Source of the DNA: Oryzobacter telluris
GTDB lineage: Bacteria > Actinomycetota > Actinomycetes > Actinomycetales > Dermatophilaceae
Direction: 5' to 3'
Length of the DNA stretch: 64,000 bases
Assembly (NCBI RefSeq): GCF_043099285.1
Contig: NZ_CP170723.1
Coordinates: 1,984,001-2,048,000 of the forward strand
Shown here: positions 37,488 to 47,691 of the stretch, piece after piece
Layout of the letters: each line of letters opens with the position of its first letter
Position numbering within the stretch: the first letter of the stretch is position 1
Notes under the pieces: model-generated
Database searches by the model: none
What the model saw: the letters and a program-made list of their open reading frames with translations, nothing else
What the model was told of the DNA's origin: nothing
Translations under genes and position numbers: made by a program

Positions 37488-38666
37488 ATGTCCATCCGCC
37501 TCCCCGCCCGCAGAGACCGCGGCCCCGTCGACGGGCTGAGCGGTCCCGCGCGCGTGGACCGCCGCACCAAGAACCTCACCAAGCGGCTGCGCCCCGGTGA
37601 CGTCGCCGTCATCGACCACGAGGACATCGACCGGGTCAGCGCCGAGGCCCTCGTGGCCTGTCGCCCCGCCGCCGTCGTCAACGCCTCGCCGTCGATCTCC
37701 GGGCGCTACCCCAACCTCGGTCCCGAGATCCTCGTCGCTGCCGGCATCCCGCTCGTCGACCACGCCGGCCCCGAGGTCATGGCGCTCAAGGACGGGGTGG
37801 CCCTGACCCTCGAGCACGGCGCCGTCGTCGCCGACGGCCGCACAGTCGCCACCGGCGTCCTGCTCGACAACGACCTCGTGCAGGAGGCGATGAGCCGTGC
37901 CCGTGAGGGCCTGTCCGACCAGCTCGAGGCCTTCGCCGCGAACACGATGGACTACCTGCGGCGCGAGCGCGAGCTGCTCTTCGACGGCGTCGGCGTCCCG
38001 GACATCACCACCGACCTCGACGGCCGCCACGTCCTCATCGTCGTGCGCGGCTACCACTACAAGGAGGACCTCGAGACCCTCCGCCACTACATCCGCGAGT
38101 ACAAGCCGATCCTCATCGGGGTCGACGGCGGTGCCGACGCGCTGATCCAGGCTCGGCACAAGCCGCACCTCATCGTCGGCGACATGGACTCGGTGTCCGA
38201 CGACGCGCTGCGCTGCGGCGCCGAGATCGTCGTGCACGCCTACCGCGACGGCCGAGCCCCCGGGCTGGAGCGCGTGCGCTCCCTCGGCGTCGAGCCGGTC
38301 GTCTTCCCGGCCACGGGCACGAGCGAGGACGTCGCCATGCTGCTGGCCGACGACAAGGGCGCCACGCTCATCGTCGCCGTCGGCACGCACGTCACCCTCG
38401 TCGAGTTCCTCGACAAGGGCCGGTCCGGGATGGCGAGCACCTTCCTCACGCGGCTGCGCGTGGGCGGCAAGCTCGTCGACGCCAAGGGGGTCAACCGGCT
38501 CTACCGCGCCCGGATCTCCGGCGCGAGCCTTCTCGTCATGCTCACCGTGGGGCTGCTCGCGCTGTTCGCCGCCCTGTGGTCCACCGACGGCGGCCGAGCC
38601 CTGCTCCAGGTGCTCGGCGCCCGCATCGACGACCTCTGGTCGTCCATCCAAGGAGTGTTCGGGTGA
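37488..38666 (+). CDS. steA: Putative cytokinetic ring protein SteA
   Basis: This 392-residue homologue of Rv1697 (SteA of Corynebacterium) has an N-terminal domain (TARVDRRTKNLT-like block ARVDRRTKNLTKRLRPGDVA, then SPSISGRYPNLGP), a thiamine-pyrophosphokinase-like catalytic domain (ILIGVDGGADALI, HLIVGDMDSVSDDAL) and one C-terminal membrane helix (about 342-363). In corynebacteria SteA works with SteB at the septum in cell separation. Start ATG 37488 is preferred because CACGAT at 37475-37480 gives leaderless spacing; ATG 37479 is the alternative. The downstream steB gene overlaps it by four bases. Confidence 0.88.
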   Translation: MSIRLPARRDRGPVDGLSGPARVDRRTKNLTKRLRPGDVAVIDHEDIDRVSAEALVACRPAAVVNASPSISGRYPNLGPEILVAAGIPLVDHAGPEVMALKDGVALTLEHGAVVADGRTVATGVLLDNDLVQEAMSRAREGLSDQLEAFAANTMDYLRRERELLFDGVGVPDITTDLDGRHVLIVVRGYHYKEDLETLRHYIREYKPILIGVDGGADALIQARHKPHLIVGDMDSVSDDALRCGAEIVVHAYRDGRAPGLERVRSLGVEPVVFPATGTSEDVAMLLADDKGATLIVAVGTHVTLVEFLDKGRSGMASTFLTRLRVGGKLVDAKGVNRLYRARISGASLLVMLTVGLLALFAALWSTDGGRALLQVLGARIDDLWSSIQGVFG

Positions 38667-39622
38667 TCGACTTCCGGTACCACCTCGTCTCGATCGTCTC
38701 GATCTTCCTGGCGCTGGCCGTCGGCATCGTCCTGGGTGCCGGCCCGCTGCAGGGCGAGATCGGCGACACGCTGAACCGCGAGGTGGCCGGGCTGCGCCAG
38801 GACAAGGCGCAGCTCAACACGCAGCTCCAGCAGTCGAACGCCGCCCGCGACGGGCTCGACGCCTACATCGCCGAGACCAACGCGCAGGTGCTCTCGGGTG
38901 CCCTGAGCGACCGCAAGGTCGCGCTCGTCGTGTTCCCCGGCTCCGACGGTGCCGTCGCCGAGGCGACCGCAGCGGGCCTGCGGTCCGCCGGTGCGTCCGT
39001 GGTCTCGACGACCTCGGTCACCGACTCGTGGGTCTCGGTCGACGCGTCCAGCGCGGCGGCCCGGGACACGGCCGTGGCCGAGGCCGCGAGCCGCACGGGC
39101 GTCGACGTCAGCGAGACCGGAGCCGTGGCCCCGCGCGACGTCCTGCTCGCCGCCCTGCTCACGGCACCGAAGGCCGCAGGAGCCGAGACCGTGGCGCCCG
39201 CCGCCGCCGTCGAGGGCCTCACGCTGCTGTCGGACGCCGACCTCGTGGAGGTCGACACCGAGGGCTTCCAGACGGCGGACCTCGTCGTCGTGGTGGCCGG
39301 CGTCGTGACGTCGGGCGAGCCCGAGGCCCGCGCGACCGCGGCCGAGCGCTGGGTGGACCTGTCCATCGCGTTCGACGACCGCAGCACCGGGACCGTCGTG
39401 GTCGCCGAGACCTCCACCGCGGCGGCGGGCACCTCGGTGCTCGTGGCCGTGCGCAACGACGCCACCGCGACCCGGGGCGTGTCGACCGTCGACAACGCCG
39501 GGACGGCCCTGGGCCAGGCGAGCGTCGTGCACGGGCTCGTGCAGCAGGCGGCCGGCGACGTCGGCCAGTACGGCTTCGCCGGTGGTGCCGACGCCCCCTA
39601 CGCTCCCGTCCCGGCGCCGTGA
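38663..39622 (+). CDS. steB: SteB/MctB-type membrane protein
   Basis: This 319-residue protein matches Rv1698, described in mycobacteria both as a copper-resistance outer membrane channel (MctB) and as the SteA partner SteB. It begins MIDFRYHLVSIVSIFLALAVG, a single membrane helix at about 8-30, then a coiled coil (about 35-75) and a soluble alpha/beta domain outside the membrane. Met and Cys are scarce, which argues against copper handling in this copy and favours the division role. An AAGGAG site lies 8 bases before the GTG. Confidence 0.85.
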   Translation: MIDFRYHLVSIVSIFLALAVGIVLGAGPLQGEIGDTLNREVAGLRQDKAQLNTQLQQSNAARDGLDAYIAETNAQVLSGALSDRKVALVVFPGSDGAVAEATAAGLRSAGASVVSTTSVTDSWVSVDASSAAARDTAVAEAASRTGVDVSETGAVAPRDVLLAALLTAPKAAGAETVAPAAAVEGLTLLSDADLVEVDTEGFQTADLVVVVAGVVTSGEPEARATAAERWVDLSIAFDDRSTGTVVVAETSTAAAGTSVLVAVRNDATATRGVSTVDNAGTALGQASVVHGLVQQAAGDVGQYGFAGGADAPYAPVPAP

Positions 39623-40425
39623 GCCGGCTGCGTGCCGTCGCGGCGGGTGCGCTCGCGGCGGCCGCCGCGCACGCTGCCTTCCGCGTCCTCACCGACCGGG
39701 TCCGCTCGGCGCGCTGGGAACGGACCAACCACGCGGGTGACCCCGTCACCCTCCTCGAGGGACCGGCGTACGTCGCCGGGTCCGCGGTGGGCGCACTCCT
39801 GGCCGGGCCGGCAGGCGTCGTCGCCGTCGTGGGGTCGGGGGGCTTCGGCGCCCTCGACGACCTCGCCGGCGACGGCGCGAGCAAGGGCCTCAAGGGCCAC
39901 CTCGGCGCGGCGGCCCGCGGCGACATCACGACGGGGTTCGTCAAGATCGTCGGCATCGGGGCCACCGGCCTCGTCGCCGCAGCCCTGGCCGACCGGTCGC
40001 GCCCGGACGTCGCGGCGCTCGACACGCTCGTCGGCGGTGCGGTCGTCGCCGCCTCGGCCAACCTCGCCAACCTGCTCGACCTGCGCCCCGGGCGCGCCCT
40101 CAAGGCCACGGTGCTCGCGGCCGTCCCCTTGGCCCTCAGCACCGGGTCCGGTGGTGTCCGGTCCGCCGTAGCGGCCGGTGCGGCGCTCGGCGTCATCACC
40201 CCCGACCTCGCCGGCCGCGCGATGCTCGGCGACACCGGCGCCAACGCCGCCGGTGCGCTGCTCGGTACCGCCCTGCTCGACACCACCGGCCGCCGCGGCC
40301 GGCTCCTCGCCCTCGTCGGCCTCACCGCCCTGACCCTCGCGTCGGAGAAGGTGAGCTTCACCCGCGTCATCGAGTCGACGCCGGGGCTGCGCGAGCTCGA
40401 CGCATGGGGTCGCCCGGCCCGATGA
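39619..40425 (+). CDS. MraY/WecA-like polyprenyl-phosphate sugar-1-phosphate transferase homologue
   Basis: This is a membrane protein of 268 residues, shorter than MraY (about 330-360). It keeps the equivalents of the active-site motifs: DD in GALDDLAGDGASKGLKGHLG, Asp in NLLDLRPGRALKA and MLGDTGANAAGALLG. The start ERTNHAGDPV resembles the first cytoplasmic region of this superfamily. Such enzymes move a sugar-1-phosphate from a UDP-sugar to a lipid carrier. It lies between steB and a MurJ-like gene with GTGA and ATGA overlaps. Activity and donor are unknown; the main MraY would be expected in the dcw cluster. Confidence 0.75.
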   Translation: MSRLRAVAAGALAAAAAHAAFRVLTDRVRSARWERTNHAGDPVTLLEGPAYVAGSAVGALLAGPAGVVAVVGSGGFGALDDLAGDGASKGLKGHLGAAARGDITTGFVKIVGIGATGLVAAALADRSRPDVAALDTLVGGAVVAASANLANLLDLRPGRALKATVLAAVPLALSTGSGGVRSAVAAGAALGVITPDLAGRAMLGDTGANAAGALLGTALLDTTGRRGRLLALVGLTALTLASEKVSFTRVIESTPGLRELDAWGRPAR

Positions 40426-42053
40426 ACCGTCGACGCATCGCCACCGGCATCGCGGGGGCCGCCGGGCTCATCGCCGTGACGACCCTGCTCGCCCGTGCCG
40501 CCGGGTTCGCCCGCATCCTCGTCTTCGCCGACGCCGTGCGGGCCGGGGGAGTCGGGGAGGTCTACCAGAGCGTCAACGCGCTGCCCAACGTCCTGTTCGA
40601 GGTCGCGGCGGGCGGGGTGCTGGCGGCGGTCGCCGTCCCCCTCATCGCGGCCCGGCTCGGTGGCGGCGAGCGCGAGCGCGCCGACCACCTCGCCTCCGTG
40701 CTCCTCAGCTGGGCGCTCGTCGTCCTCGTGCCACTCGGCGCCGTCCTCGCGCTGGCCGCGCCCGCCCTGGCCGGCTGGCTCGTCGACGACTTCGACCCCC
40801 GCGCCCACGACGTCGCCACCACGCTGCTGCGGATCTTCGCGGTGCAGGTCCCGCTGTACGGCGTCGGCATCATCCTCACCGGCCTCCTCCAGGCGCACCG
40901 GCGGTTCCTCGCGGCCGCCCTGGCGCCGCTCGCCTCCTCCGTCGTCGTCCTGGGCAGCTACCTCTGGTACGGCTCGTTGACCGGCGGCGAGACGTCACCG
41001 TCCCTCGTCGGCGACGACGCGATCGCCGTCCTCGGGTGGGGCACGACCCTTGGCGTCGTGGTGCTGTCCCTGCCGCTCGTCGTGCCCGCGCTGGGTACCG
41101 GGTGGCGCTGGCGCCCGGCCCTGCGCCTGGAGCGCGAGGACGCCACCCGGATGGCTTCCCTCGCGGGTGCGGGCGTCCTCGCCCTCGTCGCGCAGCAGGG
41201 CGCCGTCCTCGTGACGATGTGGCTGGCGAACCACGCCGGCGACCGCGGGGTATTCCCGGTCTACCAGTACGTCCAGGCCGTCTACCTGCTGCCGTACGCC
41301 GTGCTGGCGGTCCCCGTGGCCACGAGCGCGTTCCCGGCCCTCGCGGCCCGCAGCGGCGCCGGCGAGGACGCCACCGACACGCTCGCTCGGTCGCTGCGCG
41401 CCGTCCTCGTCCTCACCGGCCTCGCGGTCGGCGTGCTGATGGCGACCGCCCCCGCCATCGGGGCCTTCTTCTCCGTCCTCGACGCACGGCGCGGGAGCGA
41501 GGGCGCCAGCCCGGCCGCGCTCGCGGCACTCCCGGCGGCGCTCACCGCCTATGCGCCGGGGCTGGTCGGGTTCGGCCTCACCGCCCTGCTGACCCGGGCC
41601 CTCTACGTGCGCGGCCGCCCGATGGACGCCGCCGTCGCCGCCGGCCTCGGCTGGGCCGTGGCCGCCCTCTTCCCGCTGCTCGCCGTCGGCTCAGGCCAGG
41701 GGCCCGACACGACCCTGCGGTGGCTGGGCATCGCCTCGACCCTGGGGATGTCGCTGTCCGGCGTCGCGCTCGTGTTCCTCGTCCGGCGCACGTGGGGGCC
41801 CGAGGCCACCGCCGGGGCCGGCCGGACCACCGGGGTCCTCGTCCTCGCCGCGGCCGTGTCGCTGCTCGTGGGCGACCTCGTGACCCGCACGGCGACGATG
41901 GACACCCTGCCCAGCGCCGTCCTCACCGGCCTCGGGGCGGGTCTGCTGGCGCTGGGTGCGGGGGTGGTGACGCTCGTCGTCGGCGACCGGTCCATGATGG
42001 GGGAGGTCCTCCGACGGGGCAGGACCAGGCGACGGGGAGGCAGGTCGACGTGA
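40422..42053 (+). CDS. MurJ/MviN-family flippase homologue
   Basis: This 543-residue polytopic protein has about 13-14 hydrophobic helices. LLARAAGFARILVFADAV and LPNVLFEVAAGGVLAAVAVPLI match the first two helices of the lipid II flippase family. The mycobacterial-type pseudokinase extension is missing. Its neighbours are a MraY/WecA-like transferase and a GT4 enzyme, which suggests that it exports the lipid-linked product of those enzymes, not necessarily lipid II. It overlaps both neighbours by four bases. Confidence 0.82.
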   Translation: MNRRRIATGIAGAAGLIAVTTLLARAAGFARILVFADAVRAGGVGEVYQSVNALPNVLFEVAAGGVLAAVAVPLIAARLGGGERERADHLASVLLSWALVVLVPLGAVLALAAPALAGWLVDDFDPRAHDVATTLLRIFAVQVPLYGVGIILTGLLQAHRRFLAAALAPLASSVVVLGSYLWYGSLTGGETSPSLVGDDAIAVLGWGTTLGVVVLSLPLVVPALGTGWRWRPALRLEREDATRMASLAGAGVLALVAQQGAVLVTMWLANHAGDRGVFPVYQYVQAVYLLPYAVLAVPVATSAFPALAARSGAGEDATDTLARSLRAVLVLTGLAVGVLMATAPAIGAFFSVLDARRGSEGASPAALAALPAALTAYAPGLVGFGLTALLTRALYVRGRPMDAAVAAGLGWAVAALFPLLAVGSGQGPDTTLRWLGIASTLGMSLSGVALVFLVRRTWGPEATAGAGRTTGVLVLAAAVSLLVGDLVTRTATMDTLPSAVLTGLGAGLLALGAGVVTLVVGDRSMMGEVLRRGRTRRRGGRST

Positions 42054-43153
42054 AGGTGCTCGTCGTGCTCGGAACGAGCGCGGGCGGTGTGGGACAACAT
42101 GTTCGGGGTCTCGTCCGCTCGCTCACCGAGGCCGGGCACCACGTCGTCGTCACCGGCCCGGCCGCCGTCGCGGAGCACTTCGGGCTGGCCGAGGTCGCCA
42201 CCTGCGTCGTGCCGCTCGAGGTGTCCGACCGGCCGCACCCGGCCCGCGACGCACGAGCGGTCCGCGACCTGTCGCGCCTCGTCACCGGCGCCGACGTCGT
42301 CCACGCGCACGGGCTGCGCGTCGCGGCCCTCGCCGTCCTGGCCACCGCGCGCAGCGGCCCGCCCGTCGTGTCCACCCTGCACAACGCCGCTCCCACGAGC
42401 GCGCTCACCGGCGCCGTCTACGCGGTCCTCGAGCGCATCGTCGCCCGGGGGAGCACCCTCGTCCTCGGGGTCTCCGCCGACCTCGTCGAGCGGATGGCGG
42501 CGCTGGGCGCCCGGCGCACCGCCCTGGCCGTCGTGCCGGCCCCACCGCGGCGCGAGGCCGACCGCGACCGCTACGCCGTGCGCGCCGACCTCGGCCTCGG
42601 CGAGCACACCGCCCTCGGGGTGGTGATCGCCCGGCTCGCCGCGCAGAAGGGGCTCGACGTCCTCCTCGACGCCCACCGCGTGCTGCGTGACGACGCGGCC
42701 GTCGACCTGCTCACCGTCGTCGCCGGCGACGGGCCGCTCCACGACGAGCTCGCCGAGCGGATCGCCGCCGAGCGGCTCCCCGTCCGCCTGCTCGGGCGGC
42801 GCGACGACGTGCCCGACCTCCTCGCCGCCGCCGACGTCGTGGTGTCGAGCGCGGTGTGGGAGGGTCAGCCCGTCGGCCTGCAGGAGGCCCTGCACGCCGG
42901 TGCCGCGATCGTCGCCACCGACGTCGGGGGCACCCACGCGGTCGTGGGCGACGCCGCCCTGCTGGTCCCGGGTGGCGACGCCGTCTCGCTCGCCCGCGCG
43001 GTGCGCGACGTCGTCCTCTACGGCGGGGTCCGCGACGACCTGCGGTCCAAGGCGGTCGAGCGCGCAGGGCAGCTGCCCACCGAGGCCGACGCCCTCACCG
43101 CGGCCCTCGCCGCGTACCGCTCGGTGCTCCCGAGGGGCCTCATCGGGGCCTGA
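42050..43153 (+). CDS. GT4-family glycosyltransferase
   Basis: This GT-B fold enzyme of 367 residues has the N-terminal glycine loop in LGTSAGGVGQHVRGL, acceptor-side VVHAHGLR and the donor-binding C-terminal block VIARLAAQKGLDVLLDA, VAGDGPLHDELA and SAVWEGQPVGLQEALHAGAAIVATDVGG with the E(x7)E motif. It probably adds a sugar from a nucleotide donor to a lipid-linked acceptor made by the upstream transferase. It is the last gene of the steA-steB cassette; pyrG follows with its own promoter. Confidence 0.85.
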   Translation: MKVLVVLGTSAGGVGQHVRGLVRSLTEAGHHVVVTGPAAVAEHFGLAEVATCVVPLEVSDRPHPARDARAVRDLSRLVTGADVVHAHGLRVAALAVLATARSGPPVVSTLHNAAPTSALTGAVYAVLERIVARGSTLVLGVSADLVERMAALGARRTALAVVPAPPRREADRDRYAVRADLGLGEHTALGVVIARLAAQKGLDVLLDAHRVLRDDAAVDLLTVVAGDGPLHDELAERIAAERLPVRLLGRRDDVPDLLAAADVVVSSAVWEGQPVGLQEALHAGAAIVATDVGGTHAVVGDAALLVPGGDAVSLARAVRDVVLYGGVRDDLRSKAVERAGQLPTEADALTAALAAYRSVLPRGLIGA

Positions 43154-43234
43154 GGGTGACCCCGGGGGGTGTCCGCGGAGTGGATTTCGCGGGGTCACCG
43201 GGGGTGTCGGTCGGTGAGGGGCCCACTCATCGCC

Positions 43235-43240
43235 TAGAGT
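43235..43240 (+). promoter_or_regulatory. Minus 10 element of pyrG
   Basis: TAGAGT ends eight bases before the GTG at 43249, with no ribosome-binding site between, so the pyrG message is probably leaderless. The C-run attenuator used by Firmicutes pyrG is not visible. Confidence 0.55.
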
Positions 43241-43248
43241 TGAACCCC

Positions 43249-44956
<1,708 letters not shown>

Positions 44957-44964
<8 letters not shown>

Positions 44965-45604
44965 CGTGTCGCCGGTGCGCGACGACATCGCGCCGCGGCC
45001 GGTCGTGGAGTCGGTCGTCTCCTTCGCGGGGCGGGTCTGGGACGTGCGCAGCGAGTCGGTGGACCTCGGTGAGGCCGGTGTCGTCGTCCGCGACTTCGTC
45101 GACCACAGCGGGGCCGTCGCCGTGCTCGCGCTCGACGAGGATGACCGGGTCGTGCTGGTCCAGCAGTACCGGCACCCGGTGGGCGCGTTCGAGTGGGAGC
45201 TGCCCGCGGGTCTGCAGGACGTCGCCGGGGAGCCGCCGCACCTCACCGCCGCGCGCGAGCTGGCCGAGGAGGCCGACCTCGTCGCGGGGGAGTGGCACCT
45301 CCTCCTCGACCACTACGCGTCGCCGGGTGGGTCGAGCGAGGCGCTGCGCGTCTTCCTCGCCCGCGACCTCACCGACGTGCCGGAGGACGAGCTGCACGAC
45401 CGCGACGGTGAGGAGCTGGGGATGCCGGTGCGCCGGGTCCCGCTCGACGAGCTCGTCGAGGCCGTGCTGGCCGGCGACGTGCACAACGGCACCCTGATGA
45501 TCGCGACGCTGGCGGCCGCGCGGCTGCGCGAGCGCGGCTGGGCCGGGCTGCGGTCCGTCGACGAGCCGTGGCCCACGATGTCGCGGCCCCGCGGCCGGTC
45601 GTGA
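44957..45604 (+). CDS. NUDIX hydrolase (ADP-ribose pyrophosphatase type)
   Basis: This 215-residue protein has the NUDIX box GLQDVAGEPPHLTAARELAEEADL, where the metal-binding REL-EE is kept and the usual Gly near the end is Ala. The following SPGGSSEALRVFLA is typical of ADP-ribose pyrophosphatases (Rv1700 group), which sit behind pyrG in Mycobacterium. It hydrolyses ADP-ribose to AMP and ribose-5-phosphate in related cases. ATG 44957 overlaps pyrG by eight bases; GTG 44966 is the alternative. Confidence 0.87.
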
Positions 45605-46023
45605 GCCTCCTGCGGGGCGGGCTGCCGGCCGACGCCGACTGCCCGTGCGGTGGTGTGCCGCAGGGGTCCTCGTGGTCCGCGTGCTGCGGACCGTTCGTCT
45701 CGGGCGAGGCGCCGGCCCCGACCGCGGAGCGGCTGATGCGGTCGCGGTACTCGGCGTACGCCGTGGGCTCGGCCGACCACCTCTTCCGGACCTGGCACGC
45801 GCGCACCCGCCCTGACGACGTCGACACCGACGACCGGGTGCGCTGGGTCGGGCTCGACGTCGTCGACGTGGTCGCCGGCTCGGCCGACGACACCGAGGGG
45901 GTCGTGGAGTTCCGCGCCCACTGGGTCAGCGACGACGACGGCCCCACCCGTCGGGGCGAGGTCCACGAGCGCAGCACCTTCACCCGACGCGGCGGCCGCT
46001 GGGTCTACGTCGCCGCCGAGTAG
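45601..46023 (+). CDS. YchJ-like protein (UPF0225) with SEC-C-type cysteine cluster
   Basis: This 140-residue protein has an N-terminal cysteine cluster CPCGG...CCGPF, a zinc-binding SEC-C-like unit, followed by an NTF2-like domain (APTAERLMRSRYSAYAVGS, HWVSDDDG, HERSTFTRRGGRWVYV). The family is widespread and without assigned function. The GTG start overlaps the NUDIX gene by four bases, so it belongs to the pyrG transcript. The convergent lipoprotein gene begins seven bases after its stop. Confidence 0.85.
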   Translation: MSLLRGGLPADADCPCGGVPQGSSWSACCGPFVSGEAPAPTAERLMRSRYSAYAVGSADHLFRTWHARTRPDDVDTDDRVRWVGLDVVDVVAGSADDTEGVVEFRAHWVSDDDGPTRRGEVHERSTFTRRGGRWVYVAAE

Positions 46024-46029
46024 CCCCGG

Positions 46030-47616
46030 CTACTGGTAGGAGACGAACTGCGGGGTGGGGTGGACCTGGTCGAGGGTCTGCCGCGGCGTGAGCATCGGCG
46101 TGTCCTCGTCCTCGAAGTTCTTCCAGCCGAGCCAGACGCCCTCGGGCAGCCCGCGCCGGAGGGCGCTCCAGGTCTCCTGCTTGGCGCCCTGCCCGCCCTG
46201 GCCGTCGGCGTGGACGAGCCACTGCACCTCGTCGAGGGAGGTGTCGAGGCGCTCGCGTCCGCGGATCATCGAGGAGCGGAACTGGTGCAGGGTCAGCACC
46301 TTCGGCGGGAGGTCGTGCTCGCGGACCAGCCCGGCCAGCCAGGCGCCCACGGCGTTGACCTCCTCGACCGAGACCGAGCCGATCTGGTCGAGGTGCTTCT
46401 GGGTGGGAGCGAGCCGCCACTCGGGGTCGAGCGCGAGGCCGACCCAGGGGCGGCGCAGCAGCTCCTCGTAGGCCTTGGCCTGGGTGAGGAACGACGTGCG
46501 CCCGGGCTGGAGGTCGAGGACGACGTACGCGCCGGACCGCTCGGCCGCCTGCACCCACGGCATCAGGCTGCGGACCGACGTGGGCGTGGAGTAGTCGCCG
46601 TCCTTGCCCTTGGAGCCGGACGCGACCGTGGCGATGAGCTCGAAGGCCGGGACGACCGTGGTGTCGGTGAGGGCGGCGTACTGCGCGGCCAGTGCCGTCG
46701 TGCGCTCGGCCGCCTCGTCGGGGCGCTGCTCGCCGAGCATGCCGAGCGCGGCCGTGCCCGGGTGCCCGTAGAGCGCCACCATCATCCGGCCGGGGAAGGG
46801 GAGCAGGCCGCCGCCGGGGAGCTCCTTGGCGTGGCGGGCGGTGCGGACGCGGCGGGCGAGCCGTTCCCCGTCGGCGAAGCCGGGACCGACGCCGAGGACG
46901 GCGGCGCCCGGATGCTCGCGCAGGGCCACCCGGGTGGCCCCGGCGATGCGGGGGTCGGTGTCGGTGACGGTGACGGGGCTCGCGCCGCCCACCGCGGCGA
47001 GGGTCGCCTCGATGACGGGGGGCATGTCGGACCCCTTGCGGACGAGGACGGTCGCACCGTGGGCGCCCGGGCGGAGCGGCAGGCCGCGCAGTCGGGTGAG
47101 GCCCCGGTCGGACGAGCCGTCGCGGACCTCGCGGTCGCCGAACCGCTCCGGGACGGCGGGCGTGCCCGACGCAGCGCGGGCGACGCGGACGACCGTGCGG
47201 GTGCCCAGGCGATCGAGCTCGGCGTCGAGGCCGTCGCCGTCGACGAGGAGGGGCAGACCGAGTCGGCGCGCCACCTCGGTGCCCCGCGTGATGTCGGCCT
47301 CGGCCGCGGAGGTGACGACCACGGCGGTCGCCCGCTCGAGCAGGGTGCGTGACGCGGTGAGCGTCGCCGCGGCGAGGCCCTCGGGGTCGGTCGTCCGGGT
47401 CGGGTCGACGGAGCCCGCGCTGCCGTCGGTGCGGGGGACCACCTCGTGGGCAGGCGCGGACGGGGTGGTCCGGGCGCCCGACCCCTGGCGGGTTCCCGTG
47501 GTGCATCCGGCGGCACCCGCGACCCCGACCGCGACCGCCGCGCCGGAGCGCAGGAGGACGCGGCGCGGCACCGGGGTGCGCGCCGGCGCCGCTGCGGGTG
47601 GGGGCGTGCCGGGCAT
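46030..47616 (-). CDS. Tat-type lipoprotein of unknown function, two domains
   Basis: This 528-residue exported protein has Arg18-Arg19 in PVPRRVLLRSGAAVAVG, a twin-arginine signal, and a lipobox ending at Cys38 (GAAGC). Residues about 75-260 are alternating strands and helices resembling the cell-wall-binding repeat 2 fold (VVVTSAAEADITRGTEVARR, LPLLVDGDGLDAELDRLG). Residues about 275-528 look like a barrel-type domain with VLDLQPGRTSFLTQAKAYEE, LALDPEWR and LTLHQFRSSM; several Asp/Glu/His could be catalytic. I do not recognise this part; a surface glycoside-hydrolase-like role is possible. A CAGGCT box six bases before the ATG suggests a leaderless start. Confidence 0.75.
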   Translation of the reverse strand: MPGTPPPAAAPARTPVPRRVLLRSGAAVAVGVAGAAGCTTGTRQGSGARTTPSAPAHEVVPRTDGSAGSVDPTRTTDPEGLAAATLTASRTLLERATAVVVTSAAEADITRGTEVARRLGLPLLVDGDGLDAELDRLGTRTVVRVARAASGTPAVPERFGDREVRDGSSDRGLTRLRGLPLRPGAHGATVLVRKGSDMPPVIEATLAAVGGASPVTVTDTDPRIAGATRVALREHPGAAVLGVGPGFADGERLARRVRTARHAKELPGGGLLPFPGRMMVALYGHPGTAALGMLGEQRPDEAAERTTALAAQYAALTDTTVVPAFELIATVASGSKGKDGDYSTPTSVRSLMPWVQAAERSGAYVVLDLQPGRTSFLTQAKAYEELLRRPWVGLALDPEWRLAPTQKHLDQIGSVSVEEVNAVGAWLAGLVREHDLPPKVLTLHQFRSSMIRGRERLDTSLDEVQWLVHADGQGGQGAKQETWSALRRGLPEGVWLGWKNFEDEDTPMLTPRQTLDQVHPTPQFVSYQ

Positions 47617-47678
47617 CGGACCAGCCTGTCACGGCCGGGCGCCCGGTCGTCAAACCCGTTCCTGTCGGTCGCGGCTGG

Positions 47679-47684
47679 TAGGCA
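47679..47684 (+). promoter_or_regulatory. Minus 10-like element before the two-domain VOC gene
   Basis: TAGGCA lies seven bases before ATG 47692 and gives leaderless spacing. Confidence 0.4.
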
Positions 47685-47691
47685 AGGGGCC

